DNA from: Yamagishiella unicocca
Lineage: Eukaryota > Chlorophyta > Chlorophyceae > Chlamydomonadales > Volvocaceae
Assembly: GCA_003116995.1 (NCBI GenBank)
Contig: BDSL01000005.1
Span: 2,182,001 to 2,246,000, forward strand
Length of the DNA stretch: 64,000 nucleotides
Reading direction: 5' to 3'
In this document: piece after piece, positions 12,204 to 25,334 of the stretch
Numbering within the stretch: the stretch's first letter is position 1
How the letters are laid out: each line of letters starts with the position of its first letter
Position numbers and translations under genes: made by a program
The notes under the pieces: generated by a model
What the model was told of the DNA's origin: nothing
Databases searched by the model: none
What the model saw: only the letters and a program-made list of their open reading frames with translations

Positions 12204-13470
12204 CCCAGCACGATTTTGCTCAGTCGTAGGGTTCACTTAAACAAGTGGTTTTCCTGCATGCGGGATAAGTGCAGGGTTTACTTGCAGCAGGGGGCCTAGC
12301 TAGGAAACATGGAATGGAGGTGTCGTAATTATTAACGAGTTATTGACAATCCCCTCCGGGCAGGCTTGGCGTTTGCAAATGTACCTTGAATGCCGTTGTA
12401 TTGGTTACACGTATTTGTGTTTCATGGGGGGATGCAAATGAATGTGTGTGTTTTCTTCGGTTTGACGTCGCTTTCAAGATAGGCAGGTCTTCCGCGCATG
12501 GGGATGCTTAGGAAGATATACGATGGCACCACCACAGGCGGGATGAGTACAGAAGGGGTGCGCAGGATAACTGTGGGTTGGGTTGAGTTGGTTTTATGTG
12601 CGTCCACTAGTCCACAATACTTTGGCTCGTTCACCATTTTGTTACTGCTGTGCTGACGGCATACGAGGGGAAGGTGGACGGGGCGTTGGCATCGGAAGGC
12701 TGCGGCAGGAGCTGCAGCGCGCGAGGGTGCGTTAACAAAGGCTGCCAAATGGAGGGAGGATCCCGAGGAGCACTCGATCCGCGGGGATGATATCTTCACC
12801 TGTTGGCTCGGACAAGTAGGTACGGGTACACTGATTGTGGGATACTTAAATGGGGGCTGACGCCCTGAGCAGCGACAAACAAAACGGAATTGGTAAATAT
12901 CAGGCAACAACCTGCATTTATTTCGGTGCTAGTTTGCCTAGCAAGTGTGTCGGTCCGCTATGATTCTGATTGGCCGGCTGACCCAGTGACTGAGGTCCAG
13001 ACTGTAGAGGCCGTGGACTAAGTTGCTGGGTGGTGTTGACTTGGATGTTGATCATGGCAATTTTTAATCCATGAATTTTTACGTTAGACAGTTGCCTTAC
13101 ACGAGCGATTCAGGCTAGCCGTTACGCCGCCCTGACTTATATTCTTCGTTTAGCCGCCCAATGGCCACTTGCTTGCCCGTGTCTAGAAGTGCAGTAGTCG
13201 CGTACGACTCGACATTAAGTGTCCTAATACTCGCATTCTGAATTAATGCAGGCTCCGAAATAGTTGAGGCTCTTGGTTTGTGCTCCACTAGTAGGCGCAA
13301 GTGCGTGGTTATCTCCCCTGTCGTATGGGATATCGTGCAATTGGTCACATTCCCTTACAAGGTGCTTACGATGAGGCGCTCAGGCGGCTGTCGATTCTGC
13401 CCATGACGTGGTCCTTAAACGACACCTCTGTAATTTTTACATCTGGCAAGTTCTACCATGCCCCCTAACG

Positions 13471-13653
13471 GTTACAGTGGGTTCCAGACCAAAAGGTAGA
13501 ACCATCGGGCACATCGCCTGACACTGAGGAAGACGGAGGAGATGGCGACCGACGTGTACAAAGGCAAGCCATCGGAACACCATCGTTGTCTTTTTCAGTG
13601 TCAGGCGATGCGCCCGATGGCTCTACCTTTGAAGGTCTGGAGCCGACTGTAAC
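13471..13653. repeat. MITE-like element with long terminal inverted repeats
   Basis: The left arm, 13471-13527, begins GTTACAGTGGGTTCCAGACC. The right arm, 13595-13653, ends with the reverse complement of this apart from a few mismatches. Both arms share the block CATCGGGC.CATCGCCTGACACTGA in inverted orientation. The arms are about 57 bp with a spacer of roughly 67 bp and no coding capacity. A related single arm lies at 4760-4872. A non-autonomous DNA transposon is inferred; I see no unambiguous target-site duplication. Confidence 0.6.
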
Positions 13654-13807
13654 GATTACAACAACCATAATCGACAGGCCGTAGGCAAAAATACAGCAGC
13701 CAGCACCCCAGGGGGAAGTTGCATGTTGCGTGTTAGAAATTTAGTCTTTTAGTCGTTTTTCTGTGGCCTTTATCAAATCTAAGACAAAACCGTGCGGTGC
13801 AGCTGCT

Positions 13808-13863
13808 GGTAGACAGTAGACAGTACCGTAGACAGTACCGGTAGACAGTAGACAGTACCGTAG
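13808..13863. repeat. Imperfect tandem repeat of GTAGACAGTA / GACAGTACC units
   Basis: Units of about 10 bp (GTAGACAGTA, GACAGTACCG) alternate through the segment. It lies in the probable 3' UTR of the phosphorylase gene. Confidence 0.6.
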
Positions 13864-14740
13864 GTGCCGTTAGACGATTGTGCGAGCGGACACAGTACAC
13901 CCTGGTGCAGCAGCGGATGCACATCCTTCCAAGTTACAGAGCGGCCTGATACATGTGGCAGGTGTGGAGGTAATGCGCTTGTAGGTGCGCTCTGAATGTC
14001 ATGTCGATTGAGTCAAGACATAAAAAGAATTAGCACGGCGGCGCAAACTGCAATGAGGGCCAAGAGCTTTGACACCCAGGTCGCTGCTTCGATACACTTT
14101 TTTCTACTAGTCCTTCACGTCACTTCTCCGTCGGCACACGCGCGGAGGAGCATACAGGTTCGGGGCAGGGTACCCCGCAGTCGACGCATCCATGTGCGCG
14201 TTGCCAAGCGTTGCGAAGAAAATTGCTTCCAATTGCGCAAACCCAATCCGAAAATGCAACACCAACCGTACAGCAGCTGTCCGTGCACCGCAAACAGGGG
14301 GCATGCAGCGGCGCAGCAGATATGTAGTACTTCACACCCAGCGACGTCCCTAAACACCGAGACCGCCGCTACGCGGTAAATGCTACCGCAAAGGTGATCC
14401 GACAAGTCCCGGCCAGCTACGCAAGCGCACGAGTGCTGCCCAGCAGTAGAGGTCAAAGACGGCGGCGCCGGAGTCCTCCAATTACGGGCCACAGGGCCGC
14501 CGTTCTAGGCCACTGTGCCGCTACCACCGAGCAAGCAAGCAGCGGCACCGTCCTACCCGTCGCTAAGCTTCCTTCCTGCTTTACATCATGCGCACCACGT
14601 GTCGTACGCGCACCGCAACAGAATCGTCCGCCGGCGGCCCCGACGGACACACGTGAGCTAGCTGCGGCTGCGACTGCGTTGAAGGCGGAGGTCAGCCTCC
14701 TCCAACGCAGCTCCGAGGCCTATCTCTGGTTGCCCCGGTC

Positions 14741-17700
14741 TTAGGCCGAGGGCCGCGCGGGCTTGACGTGCCAGATGTCCTCCGCGTACTCACGGATGGT
14801 GCGGTCGCTTGAGAACTTGCCGCTGCCGGCCGTGTACATGATGGACCTGAGAAACGGGTTTGTTGGGGGTGACGCCGGAGGGGGTTGGGATTTGAGCGGA
14901 GGTAAGAGGGGGGGTAGGGCCCAGAAACCCTCGCCATGGTGTGTCTGCCAAGCTGGTAGCGCTGTAACAGCGGTTGCAGCTGCGCGGATGACGGAACCGA
15001 CCAGGCATGCGGCTGTGTGGCTGCTTGACGGCCTAGGGCTGGGGACCTCGCCGCACGGAACAGCTCCTCCCGCTCCACACCCAAGTACCGTACTCGCCCA
15101 CCGCCCCCCATCCCACCTGCGCAGCCACTCGGACTGGTCCTTGTAGCAGGCGTCCACCTCCTCCTGCGCTGTCAAGTACGCCGCGAAGTCGTTGGCCACC
15201 AGGAACCAGTCGTTGCCGACCTGCGCGCACGAGTCGTTGCAGCCGGGGGGAGCGAATCAGGATTGTGCAGCAGTCCCGACCGCCGCGACTTCAGAGCACC
15301 TTGCTTGGGAAGCACAAATAGGGAGATCGGAAGTGAAGCCGACCCGCGGCTCAGCAGACAACAACTATGGACCCGCAGTGTCTACAGCCTTAAAGAGGCC
15401 GCGGACGCAAGTGCCGCTCACTCTACCGCACCCCACGGAACATGCTGTGACGAGTATCCTCGAAGCTGCCGTAAAGTGCCGCTGTCGCACTCTGCCGTGG
15501 AGTGTTGTGGCCGCCATCTCCCTTATCCGCCCGCCACTACACACCTTCATGTTGTTTACGCTGTCCACCAGCGGCTTGAAGTAGTCCTTGTCACCGAACA
15601 TGCCGCCCTCGATGTCGCGCATCAGCTCGTCAAACCTTGGTAACGATAAGGGACGAAGGACGGGAAGGTGTGAGGGAGGGACTTCGTACTTCGGAGTGCC
15701 GTGGGACCGACGGTAAATGGCAAAAGGCACACTGCGCAGAGCGACTCCTTCCCGTGTTCCTGCGCACCGGGGGTCGGTCTTGAAGTTCTTGCGGTCCTTG
15801 CGCAGCTGGTTGATCTCCTCAGCGCGCACACCGAACACGAACACGTTGTCGACGCCGGTCTCCTCGGCGATCTCGATGTTGGCGCCGTCCCAGGTGCCAA
15901 GGATGAGGCAGCCGTTCATCTGGAACTTCATGTTGGAGGTGCCTGACGCCTCAGTGCCTGTGCAGAACCATCAGCCGAGGAGGACGGATCAGTCTCGAGA
16001 GCTCAGCCGCTGTGCATCAGATCAGCAGGGCATTGTGGCTTGCCCCGCCTCCGTGCAAAGACAGCCACACCGCGACAACAGGCCATTCAGGGCCATGGAG
16101 GACATAACATCGTAAAAGCTGCGCCTGGCTAAGGACCTGGGAGGCCCTTCCCCTAACCACTTCAGCGGCTGTGCGCATCCGGGGTTGCTGCGTGAGCCCC
16201 ACCCACCGGCCGTGGAGATGTGCTGCGACAGCTCCGCGGCGGGGATGATGGTCTCCGCCAGCGTCACGTTGTAGTCGGGCAGGAAGTAGAGGCGGAGCAG
16301 GTCCTTGGTCTCGGGGTCCTTGTTGATCACGTCGCCGACGGCGGTGACCAAGCGGATGATGCGCTTGGCCATGTCGTAGGCCGAGGCAGCCTGCGGCATG
16401 CACCGGGTCACAACGAGCCGCAAATCAAACCCTATGTACCAACAGCCGATAAGCCAGGAAATGAGCCGCTTAGTAGCACAGACTGAGACCTCTTCACTCC
16501 TGACGACCCGGCCGTTGCCCGTCCATGAACCGCTTAGTAACACAGACTGAGAACCTGGTGCACTCCCGACGACCCGGCCATTGCCCGGTTGGTACTACCG
16601 TCCGTGATACAGGGCAGCCCCAGTTTCCTGCCAGCTTCCTGCCAGCTTCCTGCCAGTTTCCTGCCAGGTCAGCGCCGCGGTGCTCACCTTGCCTCCGATG
16701 ATGCACACGCGGGGCACCGCCTTCTTGCGCTGCTCCGGGGTCATCTTCTTGAGCTGCTTGTAGCGCCAGATGATGGACAGCACGTTGAGGTACTGGCGCT
16801 TGTACTCGTGGATACGCTTGATCTGCGGGAGAGGAGGATCAGGAGGGGAGCAACAGCGAAGAGGGCATGATGAGGGGGGTGCGGGGGCAAGAACGTTGGC
16901 GGCAACACATACGTACGTCTCCTGCCTGTTTCAGCAGACATGACCATTCGGATTATATATTGATCAGGAACAATGTGGTTGCGTCTCCTGCTAGCTGCGC
17001 CCAGAGGCACATCCAACCCTGGCCGTATAGCCCAAAGGCCCTCACGTGGATGTCGAAGAGGGAGTTCAGGTTCACGTCGTCGCCGTGGATCTTCTTGATG
17101 AGCTCCGCCAGCTTGACCTTCTTCTCCGCCTTGACGGCGGCCCACTTCTTCTGGAAGGCCTTGTCCGAGGCGAAGGCGCGCAGCCCGGCCAGCTTCTCGG
17201 TGTCGTTGATCCTGGTGGTGTGCGGGGATGGGGGGAATAGGAGGACGCGAGGAGAATGAGCCCATGAAGCCGGACAGCAACGCCGGCAGTCCGCAACGAC
17301 CCGAGCCTCTGCCCTGCAACCGGCCTCCTGCCCCTGCTTTCTGGCACGGCCCTGCACCCACCACTCGGTGGTGCCCAGCGTCTCAGTGATGAGCGAGGCC
17401 AGCTCCGGGTTGCACCAGGCCAGCCAGCGGCGAGGGGTGACGCCGTTGGTCTTGTTCTGGAACTTGGACGGGAAGATCTGGGCGGGGCGGGGCCGGGTGG
17501 GGTTGCGAGCGGTCGTAAGGGTGCAAGGGGAGATGCCGTCCGCAGCGCACGACGAGCTGAGAGGGCTGGGACATGCGGCCCAATGGACGCAAGCAGTGAT
17601 GGCGGCCGAGCGGGCGGCCCTACCCCGCGCCTACCTGGTAGAAGTCGTTGAGGATCTCGTCCTTGACGATGTTAGAGTGGATGGCGGCCACACCGTTGAC

Positions 17701-20700
17701 GGCCGAGGTGCCGACCACCGCCAGGAAGGCCATGTTGACGAGCCTGAAAGAATGCATGGAGGGGGGCGGCAGCAGGCGGGAAGGAAGAATGAAGGTTCAG
17801 AGTGATGGAGGCCGCACGTGTTGGAAAGCAACCAGCGGGGCATCCCCGGACCCGCCACCCATGCGCTACACCACCCTGGTCCGCGGCACTACCCACATCT
17901 CCTCCTTGTTCCAGGGGTTCTCGTGGATGATGGACATGGCGGAGATGCGCTTGGTGCGCTCCTCCGTCTTGACGTCCTTCAGGTGGCCGGCCAGCCACTT
18001 GGTCCAGCCCTCGTTGATCACCTGACAGCAGGGACAGCGGCGGAGGAGCGGAGGCCGGGGCAAGGTGGGGACGGACGGACAGACGCCAGAGGCGAGTTGG
18101 CAGCCAGCGACGCAGTGTCGCAGGGCAGTGCGTCGCACATTCGGAACCCGTGAATGGATGTCGGAACTGTGGCACCGGCACCGGGCAATCGGATACGCCG
18201 GGCAGGCGGGATTTCAACCGACGACGCATGGCACGGCTCAGCTAAAACGCGCGTGCGGCACTGCCGCCGGCTGGCTCCTCGCCCCTAGGCTCCTTGCCCC
18301 TCGCCTCCTCGCCCCTAGGCACCTCGCCCCGCACCTCGATGATCTCCATGTGGCGGGGCAGCATCTTGGCCATCACCTTGACCGGCCACTTCTCCAGCGC
18401 CTCGGGCATGACGGTGTGGTTGGTGTAGTTGAGGCACTGCGGGGGGAGGCAAGGGGTGGACGGCGATAAGCGGCAGGAACGAGGGTGCCATCAGACGCAC
18501 GATATCCAGTCCCCATGTCCCAGCAGTGGCCTGTTTCATTGGCAGGTTCGCTGCGAAACGGAACTCATAAGCATCGCCGTTCTCGCCCGACCACTGATGT
18601 GAGACTATCAAGGCTTCCTACGGGAGTATTCCCGTCCCTGTCAGCTCATGTACCTTGAAAACCCAGGGCACGCGACCAGCTACACATATAATCCCCTGCC
18701 ATGCCCCGGCTCCCATCGCGCCGCCCCCCTGTACACCGCTGCCCCGCCCTACCTTGGTGGTGATCGTCCAGGCCTTGTCCCAGTCCAGACCCTCAACGTC
18801 CACCAGGAGGCGCATAAGCTCTGCCACCGCAATGGTGGGGTGGGTGTCGTTCAGCTGGAAGCAGGCCTTGTCGGGCAGCATCTCGAAGCTGGTGCCGTGG
18901 ACAGCCTTGAAGCGGGACAGCACGTCCTGGGGGCGGAAGAGGATAAGAGTGGGGTAAAGTCCGGGTAGGAGTGGGGGAGGACCGCAGCGCCGCCAAGCAG
19001 GCAGCCGAACACGGAGGAGCAGCAACAAGCCAACGAGTGCTTGTTTCCTTTCCTTGGCCAAAACGTCTTGTATTACTAGCCTCGGAAGCCGCTGATACCA
19101 TACGTTACCGTACGGCATTGGCTGGCAGCCTGGCTGGCAGCCCAACGAACACACCGTTCGCTGCCAACCCGCCCCCGGCCCCGCACCTGCAGCGAGGCGC
19201 ACACGAAGAAGTACTGTTGCTTGAGGCGCAGCTCCTTGCCCTCGGGGGTGGAGTCGTTGGGGTACAGCACGGCGCTGATGGCCTCGGCGCGCTCACGTTC
19301 CAGCATGGCCTGGGGGTGAGGGTGAGGGTCAAGTGGGGTGAGGGTGAGGGTGATTGTTGGAGTCAGTCGACGAGGTAGGTGAAGTCAACAGGTGAGGCGA
19401 AGGGTGCATGCGCCGGGGGCCCCGGGGTGGGACAGTAGCCCGCCGCGACCCGCCCTGCCCGCCCAGCAGCAAGTAGCTGACCCTGCGCACGATACTTCGT
19501 CCAGCCAGCCCCGCACCCAGGTGCACACCCTGAACAGCGCGGTTGTACCTTACCACCACCACCCTCACCCCTACCTCAAGACACAAACAAGACATAGACA
19601 AAGACACATGCACACGCACACGCGGGTTAATGCAAACCAAGGCGCACACACACAGCTTACTTAAAACACACACACAGCTTACTTAAAACACACACACACA
19701 CACACACACAGTCCACCCACCCCCACCAGCGCTCCCACACCGCACGAGCACGCACCACCCCCCGGTCCCCCGGGTTTTCCCCCGGTGGGCTCTATGCGCA
19801 GACCCGCTTGGGACACCCGGCGTGGTGGGGTGCTCTCTGTGAGCCCGCCCGCCGGCCCCATCGCATCACAGCATCCCACAGCATCCCTTTCTCTCCTCCT
19901 CCCCCTCTGTGCCACAGCGTGCCTGCTTGCGTGCATCCCTGTACGGCTCGCTGCATTGCCTGCTTGCGCCCTTATGCCACATCTCCGCGTTTTCTTCATC
20001 ACTTCTTTTCCTTACAACGCATTAATAACTACTCTACCATAGACGCGGCGCGCTCACGTGTGTCCCTGCCTTTCCATTCGCCCCGCATGTCTCTCTCGCC
20101 CTTCAACCTAACGCTAACGTTCTGCTGCTTCGCCTGGTCCTTCTTCCTCTCCTTTCCCAGGTCAGTTTCCTCGCATTTGGCATGGGCTGGGATTCCTGTG
20201 CCGGGCACTCTGTCTGTTACTGGCATTGCACGCGAAGTTGTCACCTATACCTCTGCCTTGCGCACTAGGATAGGTAAATAGGTACATAGGCTAGGTAGTT
20301 GTAGGTGCTTCGCGCCACGCCTACGCCGCAGCAGCGCGGCGTCGGTTGTTGGGGCGCAACCGTCTTTCTGGCTATCGGAGCGCTGCGCGGCCGCCGACTA
20401 CATAATTGGACTTCTGGCTTCTCGTGGACCCAGTCTGGGCTTCTTTCGGTAACTATTGGCGCCCCGCACTGACTCCGGATTCCTTGGTCTCCTCGCGCTA
20501 CGTCTACTTCGCGGCTCAGCTCAGCATTTATAAAACACACACAGTCACACACACACACGCGCAGTGCGCACCCGGTCGTAGTCTCCGGCGTTGAAGGCGG
20601 CCAGGTCGAACTCAGTCAGCGGGGTGGCGTCCCACAGGCGCAGGTTGCTGGTGGTGGGGGTGTTGTAGCCGGGGATCGGGTTGTCGTACGCCTGGGCCAT

Positions 20701-22921
20701 GACCTGGGACAGCGGGGACACGACGCGGAGCGGCAGGTGCGTGGGGGCCCGGGGAGGGACGTTAGGGGTGCGCGGCGGCGGGGGCAGGGGGCACATCGAG
20801 TCCCAGGTGGGCCCAGGGGGAGGGCCAGGGGCGCCGAACAGACGCTGTCCAGCCGTGCCGTGCCGCACTGGGGCCTCATTTTAGGACGTGTGCCAAGGTG
20901 TGGCTAGGGCCATGGCATGTGCGCTGGCGGCTTGTGCGGCCTCGCATGTGCCGCCACGAGCACCTGGGAGGAGACGACTACCTGGAGCAACGAGCCGGCC
21001 AGCCGGTCCGGGCCCCGAACTCATGGCCGCGGATGTACCCGTTTCGGCGGTGCCCACACCGACCTAATGGCTAATGGCATCCCTAATCGGCAGGCCGCCC
21101 AAGAAGGCTGAGCGTTGACAAGTTCACGTGCAGAAAATTCCTGCCTGGCACACTAATGCGTCATCAACTTCTGCACCCGCTGCACCTGTCCTGAACAGGT
21201 CGGTACGATAACGTCGCGAATTGCCGACATAGCCACGCCACCTCCCAACCTCGCACCGCCCACCGTACTGGTCACAAAGGATGAAGCACTGGTGGCCGTA
21301 CCGGAGCGCATGGACTGAGCCAAATGCAGGAGGTGCATCGACGCGGCGTGCAGGCCCCACCCAGTACCATGCTCCCGGCGCTTCTCACAAACTATTCAGC
21401 GTGCGCGTTCGACCCGTGATTCCGCGCTGACGAGATAACTACAATGCAATTGCTACCCAGCGGTGTCTGGTCTCGTCCGCCATGCGTACTTTTGCTGGTG
21501 TTGTCTTGCTCATCTTTTGCCCGCACGGCCTCGCACCGCTGGGCCTGTGCTGCTTCTGCTGCCCCGTTCCCCGCCCCTGCCGGGTTCCCCGCTGCTGCCG
21601 CTCCCCCTCACCTTCTCCGAGGGCGTCCAAATGGTCACCTCCTTGTTGCCCTGCTTGCGCCGCTCCACGCGGCCGCCGAAGCCCACCTCGAACTTGACGT
21701 CGTCGCGGCGGATCTCCCAGGGGTTGCCCTTGGTGAGCCAGATGTCGGGGAGCTCCATCTGGTAGCCGTCCTTCAGCGCCTGTGGGGGAGAGGCAAGCGA
21801 GCAGGCACAGAGCGCGGGAGGGACGGGGTCAGCGGGTCGGAAGATGGAAGATGGAGAGTTGGATGCCGTGGGCGGCGGGGCGGCGACGGACCGGACCAGC
21901 ACGGCCTGCACAGGCCAGAGGCCAAACTGCGCATTGCGACGTAGTACAGGTTTGCGTGGCGGCAGCTGTACAGTCGTACAGTCACAACAGTGTCAAAGCG
22001 CACACGCACATGATTCAGGTTCTGTCCGCACGGACTCCGTCGCCCTCAAAGACACGCTACCGTGCCTCGACCGCCTTGGCTATGGGAGGCAGCTCACCTG
22101 CTTGAACATGCCGTACTTGTAGCGGATACCGTAGCCCCAGCCCGGCAGGTCCAGGGTGGCCATCGAGTCAAGGAAGCAAGCCGCGAGGCGACCGAGGCCA
22201 CCGTTGCCGAGGGCGGCATCCCGCTCGGCGTCCGCGACGTTCTCCATTTCGTAGCCCATCTTGTTCAGGGCGTCCGCATAGTCACCCTGAAGGCCGAGGT
22301 TGTAGACTGTGTTGGTCAGCGAGCGGCCCATCAGGAACTCCGCTGATAGGTAGTAGATGAACTTGGGGTCCTCCTTCCTGCGGGGAAAGGAAAGTGGGCA
22401 AGTTGCAAGCGTTGGTCGCCGACAGATTGATCGCGACAGGTGCGAGCACCCCTTCCGACACTGGGGTCCGTCACCCGGCAAAGACTCAAACGCAATAGCA
22501 GATAACCACGAGCACCCAAGGCATCGCAATGCGCTACCGATGAGGCCTTCCGGTAAACCGGCATAAGGAGATTTGAGCAACGGAACCCCTTCTCCCGGAT
22601 GCCTCACTTCCAGTAGTCGTGCGTCTTGTTGAACGAGTCGATGAGCTTCTCACGAACGCTCCAAGCAGTGCCCTGGTACGCGTCGGAGGGCGTGTAGTCC
22701 CCATTGCGGCCGAACAAGTAGCGGAGCTTGTTGGCGATGTCAGTAGGGGCAGGAACCCCCGAGGTGCTGCCCTTGACGACAGCACCCGTCTTCTCTGCCT
22801 CAGCCACGGCGGAGACGCGCAAAGCGCCCCGGCCAGTCGCGGCACGCGGAGCAATCTGCCGGCCTGAGTTCGCACCAGGCGCACCAGCAACCCGGTTACT
22901 CTGCAGCTGTCGGTAGGCCAT
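14741..22921 (-). CDS. PHO: Alpha-glucan (starch) phosphorylase, plastid-type
   Basis: This enzyme removes glucose-1-phosphate from alpha-1,4-glucan ends using pyridoxal phosphate (EC 2.4.1.1). Seventeen exons: 22921-22608, 22377-22098, 21779-21612, 20703-20572, 19309-19187, 18926-18753, 18436-18335, 18021-17897, 17743-17635, 17477-17362, 17211-17046, 16822-16688, 16390-16207, 15957-15768, 15635-15545, 15220-15117 and 14846-14741. They sum to 2619 nt, giving 872 aa and a TAA stop. Family landmarks in order are [29 protein letters not shown], the [12 protein letters not shown] region, [19 protein letters not shown]-like [13 protein letters not shown], and [12 protein letters not shown], whose Lys720 should be the PLP Schiff-base lysine. 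The first 50 or so residues are Arg/Ser/Ala-rich and acidic-poor, which indicates plastid targeting. I see no room for the roughly 80-residue insertion of land-plant Pho1. The start at 22921 is preferred over an in-frame ATG at 22957 because the transit peptide begins cleanly there. Confidence 0.95.
16467..16586. repeat. Two-copy tandem repeat of about 60 bp in a phosphorylase intron
   Basis: Two copies share CCGCTTAGTA.CACAGACTGAG and, at the other end, a GACGACCCGGCC.TTGCCCG block. They start near 16467 and 16528. The array lies in the intron between the exons at 16822-16688 and 16390-16207. Confidence 0.7.
16620..16668. repeat. 12-bp tandem repeat, four copies (TTCCTGCCAGCT type)
   Basis: The unit TTCCTGCCAG(C/T)T is repeated four times in the same phosphorylase intron, close to the donor of the exon ending at 16688. 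Confidence 0.8.
19645..19710. repeat. CA microsatellite with a duplicated AGCTTACTTAAAA unit
   Basis: A 22-bp unit (CA run plus AGCTTACTTAAAA) is present twice, followed by an uninterrupted (CA)n. It lies in the largest phosphorylase intron (19310-20571, 1262 bp), which also has a second CA run at about 20534-20562. Confidence 0.85.
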
Positions 22922-23039
22922 GCTGCACTCAGATCGCAATTGGCACGGGGTGGACAATCACGAACGGAACGGACACGATGGTGAGCGTTGGTGTATCGTG
23001 ATTGACTACCCACGTCCGAGACTTAGCTTTAACAGACAC

Positions 23040-23105
23040 AACTTGGCAGAGAAATATATATAGAGAGCACAAAATGGTAGTATGTCGTGTATATAAATAC
23101 AACGG
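23040..23105 (-). promoter_or_regulatory. Candidate core promoter of the phosphorylase gene
   Basis: Two TATA-like strings on the minus strand, CTATATATATTT near 23046-23056 and TTTATATAC near 23090-23099, lie 125-180 nt upstream of the ATG at 22921. That would allow a 5' UTR of roughly 100-140 nt. No transcription-start evidence is available. Confidence 0.35.
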
Positions 23106-25334
23106 CAGCAATTGAATCTAACTGGGCACGTGCATGCATGGGCCCGCAAACGCCCGGTAAAGCTGCAGCATAAATTTTGTTATAGGCAATAACCATACCT
23201 ATTTAGAAAGCACAAAACGAAACGCATGATTCCCTTCCGGCATTTGTGACGTCGGGGTTTACAAGTTGAGCCCGAGGCACGCCGAACGAAAAGGCGGCCA
23301 GATGCGTGCGTGCACTTAAATGAACTAAAAAGTAATAATAGCTTTCGGGCAAAGAGCCGAAATCCACGCAGGCTGACCCGAGGGCCGACCCAACCACGCC
23401 CGACTTTGCCTCCACACACAAGTTTGGTGATTTGAGGTCGTGTGGCATTATTTTGTGCCAGCCGTGGGACGACGGCAAGCCTCCATAGCCATTTGCGATG
23501 GGCGGTAGTCGGCGGCGGGGTCGGGCCTCAATTCTAGCCTTGGCAGTATGTCCGGCAACAACCCGGCACTCAAGCATCGCTCAGCGCTTTAGTCGTCGGC
23601 GAAGCGCACATGTACACCATGCACAGCCGTTGGCGGATTATACCGCATATCAGCTGAACCTAGCACTTTAAAATGGGTGGCCCATGGAACAATTGAGCTG
23701 CTTTGCCACCTGCCGATTCCCCCTTGGCACACTTGTCATGCCCTAGCACCGGCATGTCGATTCGCGGGCACTAGTCGTGGTTTCGGTGCCGCTCCAGAAA
23801 CGCGAATCTGGAGCGTGACGGTTCAGAGTGAATTATCTCGTGAGTGCGTTGTTAGGTACGGTGCATTGACAGTGAGTAACGAACTTTGTCTTATATTGTC
23901 TGGCTTACGGCAGTTAATGGTAGCTGGCTCGCAATCGGAGCCGAAGGGATATGGTGCGCACATAGGGTCCACTTACCCTACGCCGCCTTAGCACGGTGGA
24001 ATGGCACTTTGGGCATTCCCAGCCGTGCTCAATGTTTCGTCTCGCACGAGGTGCCCAGTTACAGACGTGTACCGACAGTGCCGAGCATCTGCTGCCCCAC
24101 ACGTGACAATACAGCTGCGGGCCGCGCTTGGGCCGGGAGTCAAGAGCTACCCGGGTCAGTACCCGGAAGAGGTAGCGACTTGCGCCGTTCATCTGTTTGG
24201 CGCTGTGTCTACAACGTGGTCAGTTGTAGCCTGAGCGACGACGTCCATTTCAGGCTTGGGAGTCGGCCAATCACGGTCAGCCGGGAAAGCACGATCCCGC
24301 CGTGCTGTCCGTGACAGCCGAAGCCTGCTGTGGGGCATGGCACACTAACAGCCAGCTGCTTTGCTACCTCAACATCTACCTAGGACACATTGAGGAAAAT
24401 TGCTGAAGTGACAGCATGTACATGATCTGACATGATGCACTAGTCACTAGAGGCCAAGATGTCACTCGTTTGTCAACCCCAACCGGCGTCAATCGACGAC
24501 GCAAAGTGAAAGCATACGCGAGGGGAAACGTGTTGCGCTTGCATTACATTAATGCCGCACGACATCGCTAATCTCGATCCTTCTTCCCCTGTCTTCCCAG
24601 ATGAAACCTCGGACACGCATACAACCTATCTACCTTCAACAACGCTACAAGGAAAAAACGGTATCCAAACCTCTGGGTCGCAATCTAACAAGAGTCGAAG
24701 GGGCAAGGCGCACAGGACAACCCAAATGTTTGCACCGCATTATCCCAGAGCAGCACTGCCCCTAGTAATCACTGGAGTCTGATGAAGGGATGATTAAACT
24801 TGGTCAAATATCCGGCGACCCAAATGTCAGGCACACAGTCCGGAGCACAGGCCGCGCATGAATGTTGCCCACTACCGTGGCCACCGTCACGAATACAAAC
24901 TCGACGGCGACCTCGGCATCTATCAAAGTAGAGATGAATGCGGCAGGCACACCGCGTACCGCAACATGGCGCTATATGCGGAATAAGGAACGTACTGTAC
25001 AGCAGACTACAATCTTCACCCGCTGGGAAAAATACAGGGCACTTCACCATCGGCGTACCGAGTACAACCAGATGGCGACCCGTGGTCGGATACCACAACG
25101 CACCCCCCGTTTGGCGGTTGGCCGCACCACGTACCGGTACAATACAAACGTCATCAATAAGAAATACAGCGGGGAAGGGGTTTTATCCTATATGCTGCTT
25201 AGATGCACCTCCCCCCGCTCCCAAGGGCCGTTGGGAGCCTGCCTCTCCGCTGTCCTCCCGTCTTGCCATCTGTCCTCAGTCTCGTGATACACCTTGTTAC
25301 TTCAGCATTCGTAAGCCGGTATTTTGATTGCTGT
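23106..25334. other. Intergenic: phosphorylase upstream region and 3' UTR of the 25335 gene
   Basis: The right part is likely the 3' UTR of the small minus-strand gene, down to a TGTAA (plus-strand TTACA) at 24544-24548. The left part is upstream sequence of the phosphorylase gene. Frames up to about 142 codons exist on both strands but lack splice signals or recognisable motifs. Confidence 0.4.

Larger units (their letters stand above)
12204..14740. other. Convergent 3' regions of the 11167 gene and the phosphorylase gene
   Basis: The flanking genes converge here, so most of the interval should be 3' UTR. For the plus-strand gene a TGTAA lies at 13429-13433. For the minus-strand phosphorylase, TGTAA (plus-strand TTACA) occurs at 14581-14585 and 13934-13938. 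A MITE-like inverted repeat lies at 13471-13653 and a GTAGACAGTA-type repeat at 13808-13863. A 127-codon plus-strand open frame (13996-14379) has no splice or motif support, and I do not call it. Confidence 0.4.

Noticed and set aside
13996..14379. 127-codon plus-strand frame near the phosphorylase 3' end
   Set aside because: It lies in the probable 3' UTR of the convergent phosphorylase gene and has no motif.
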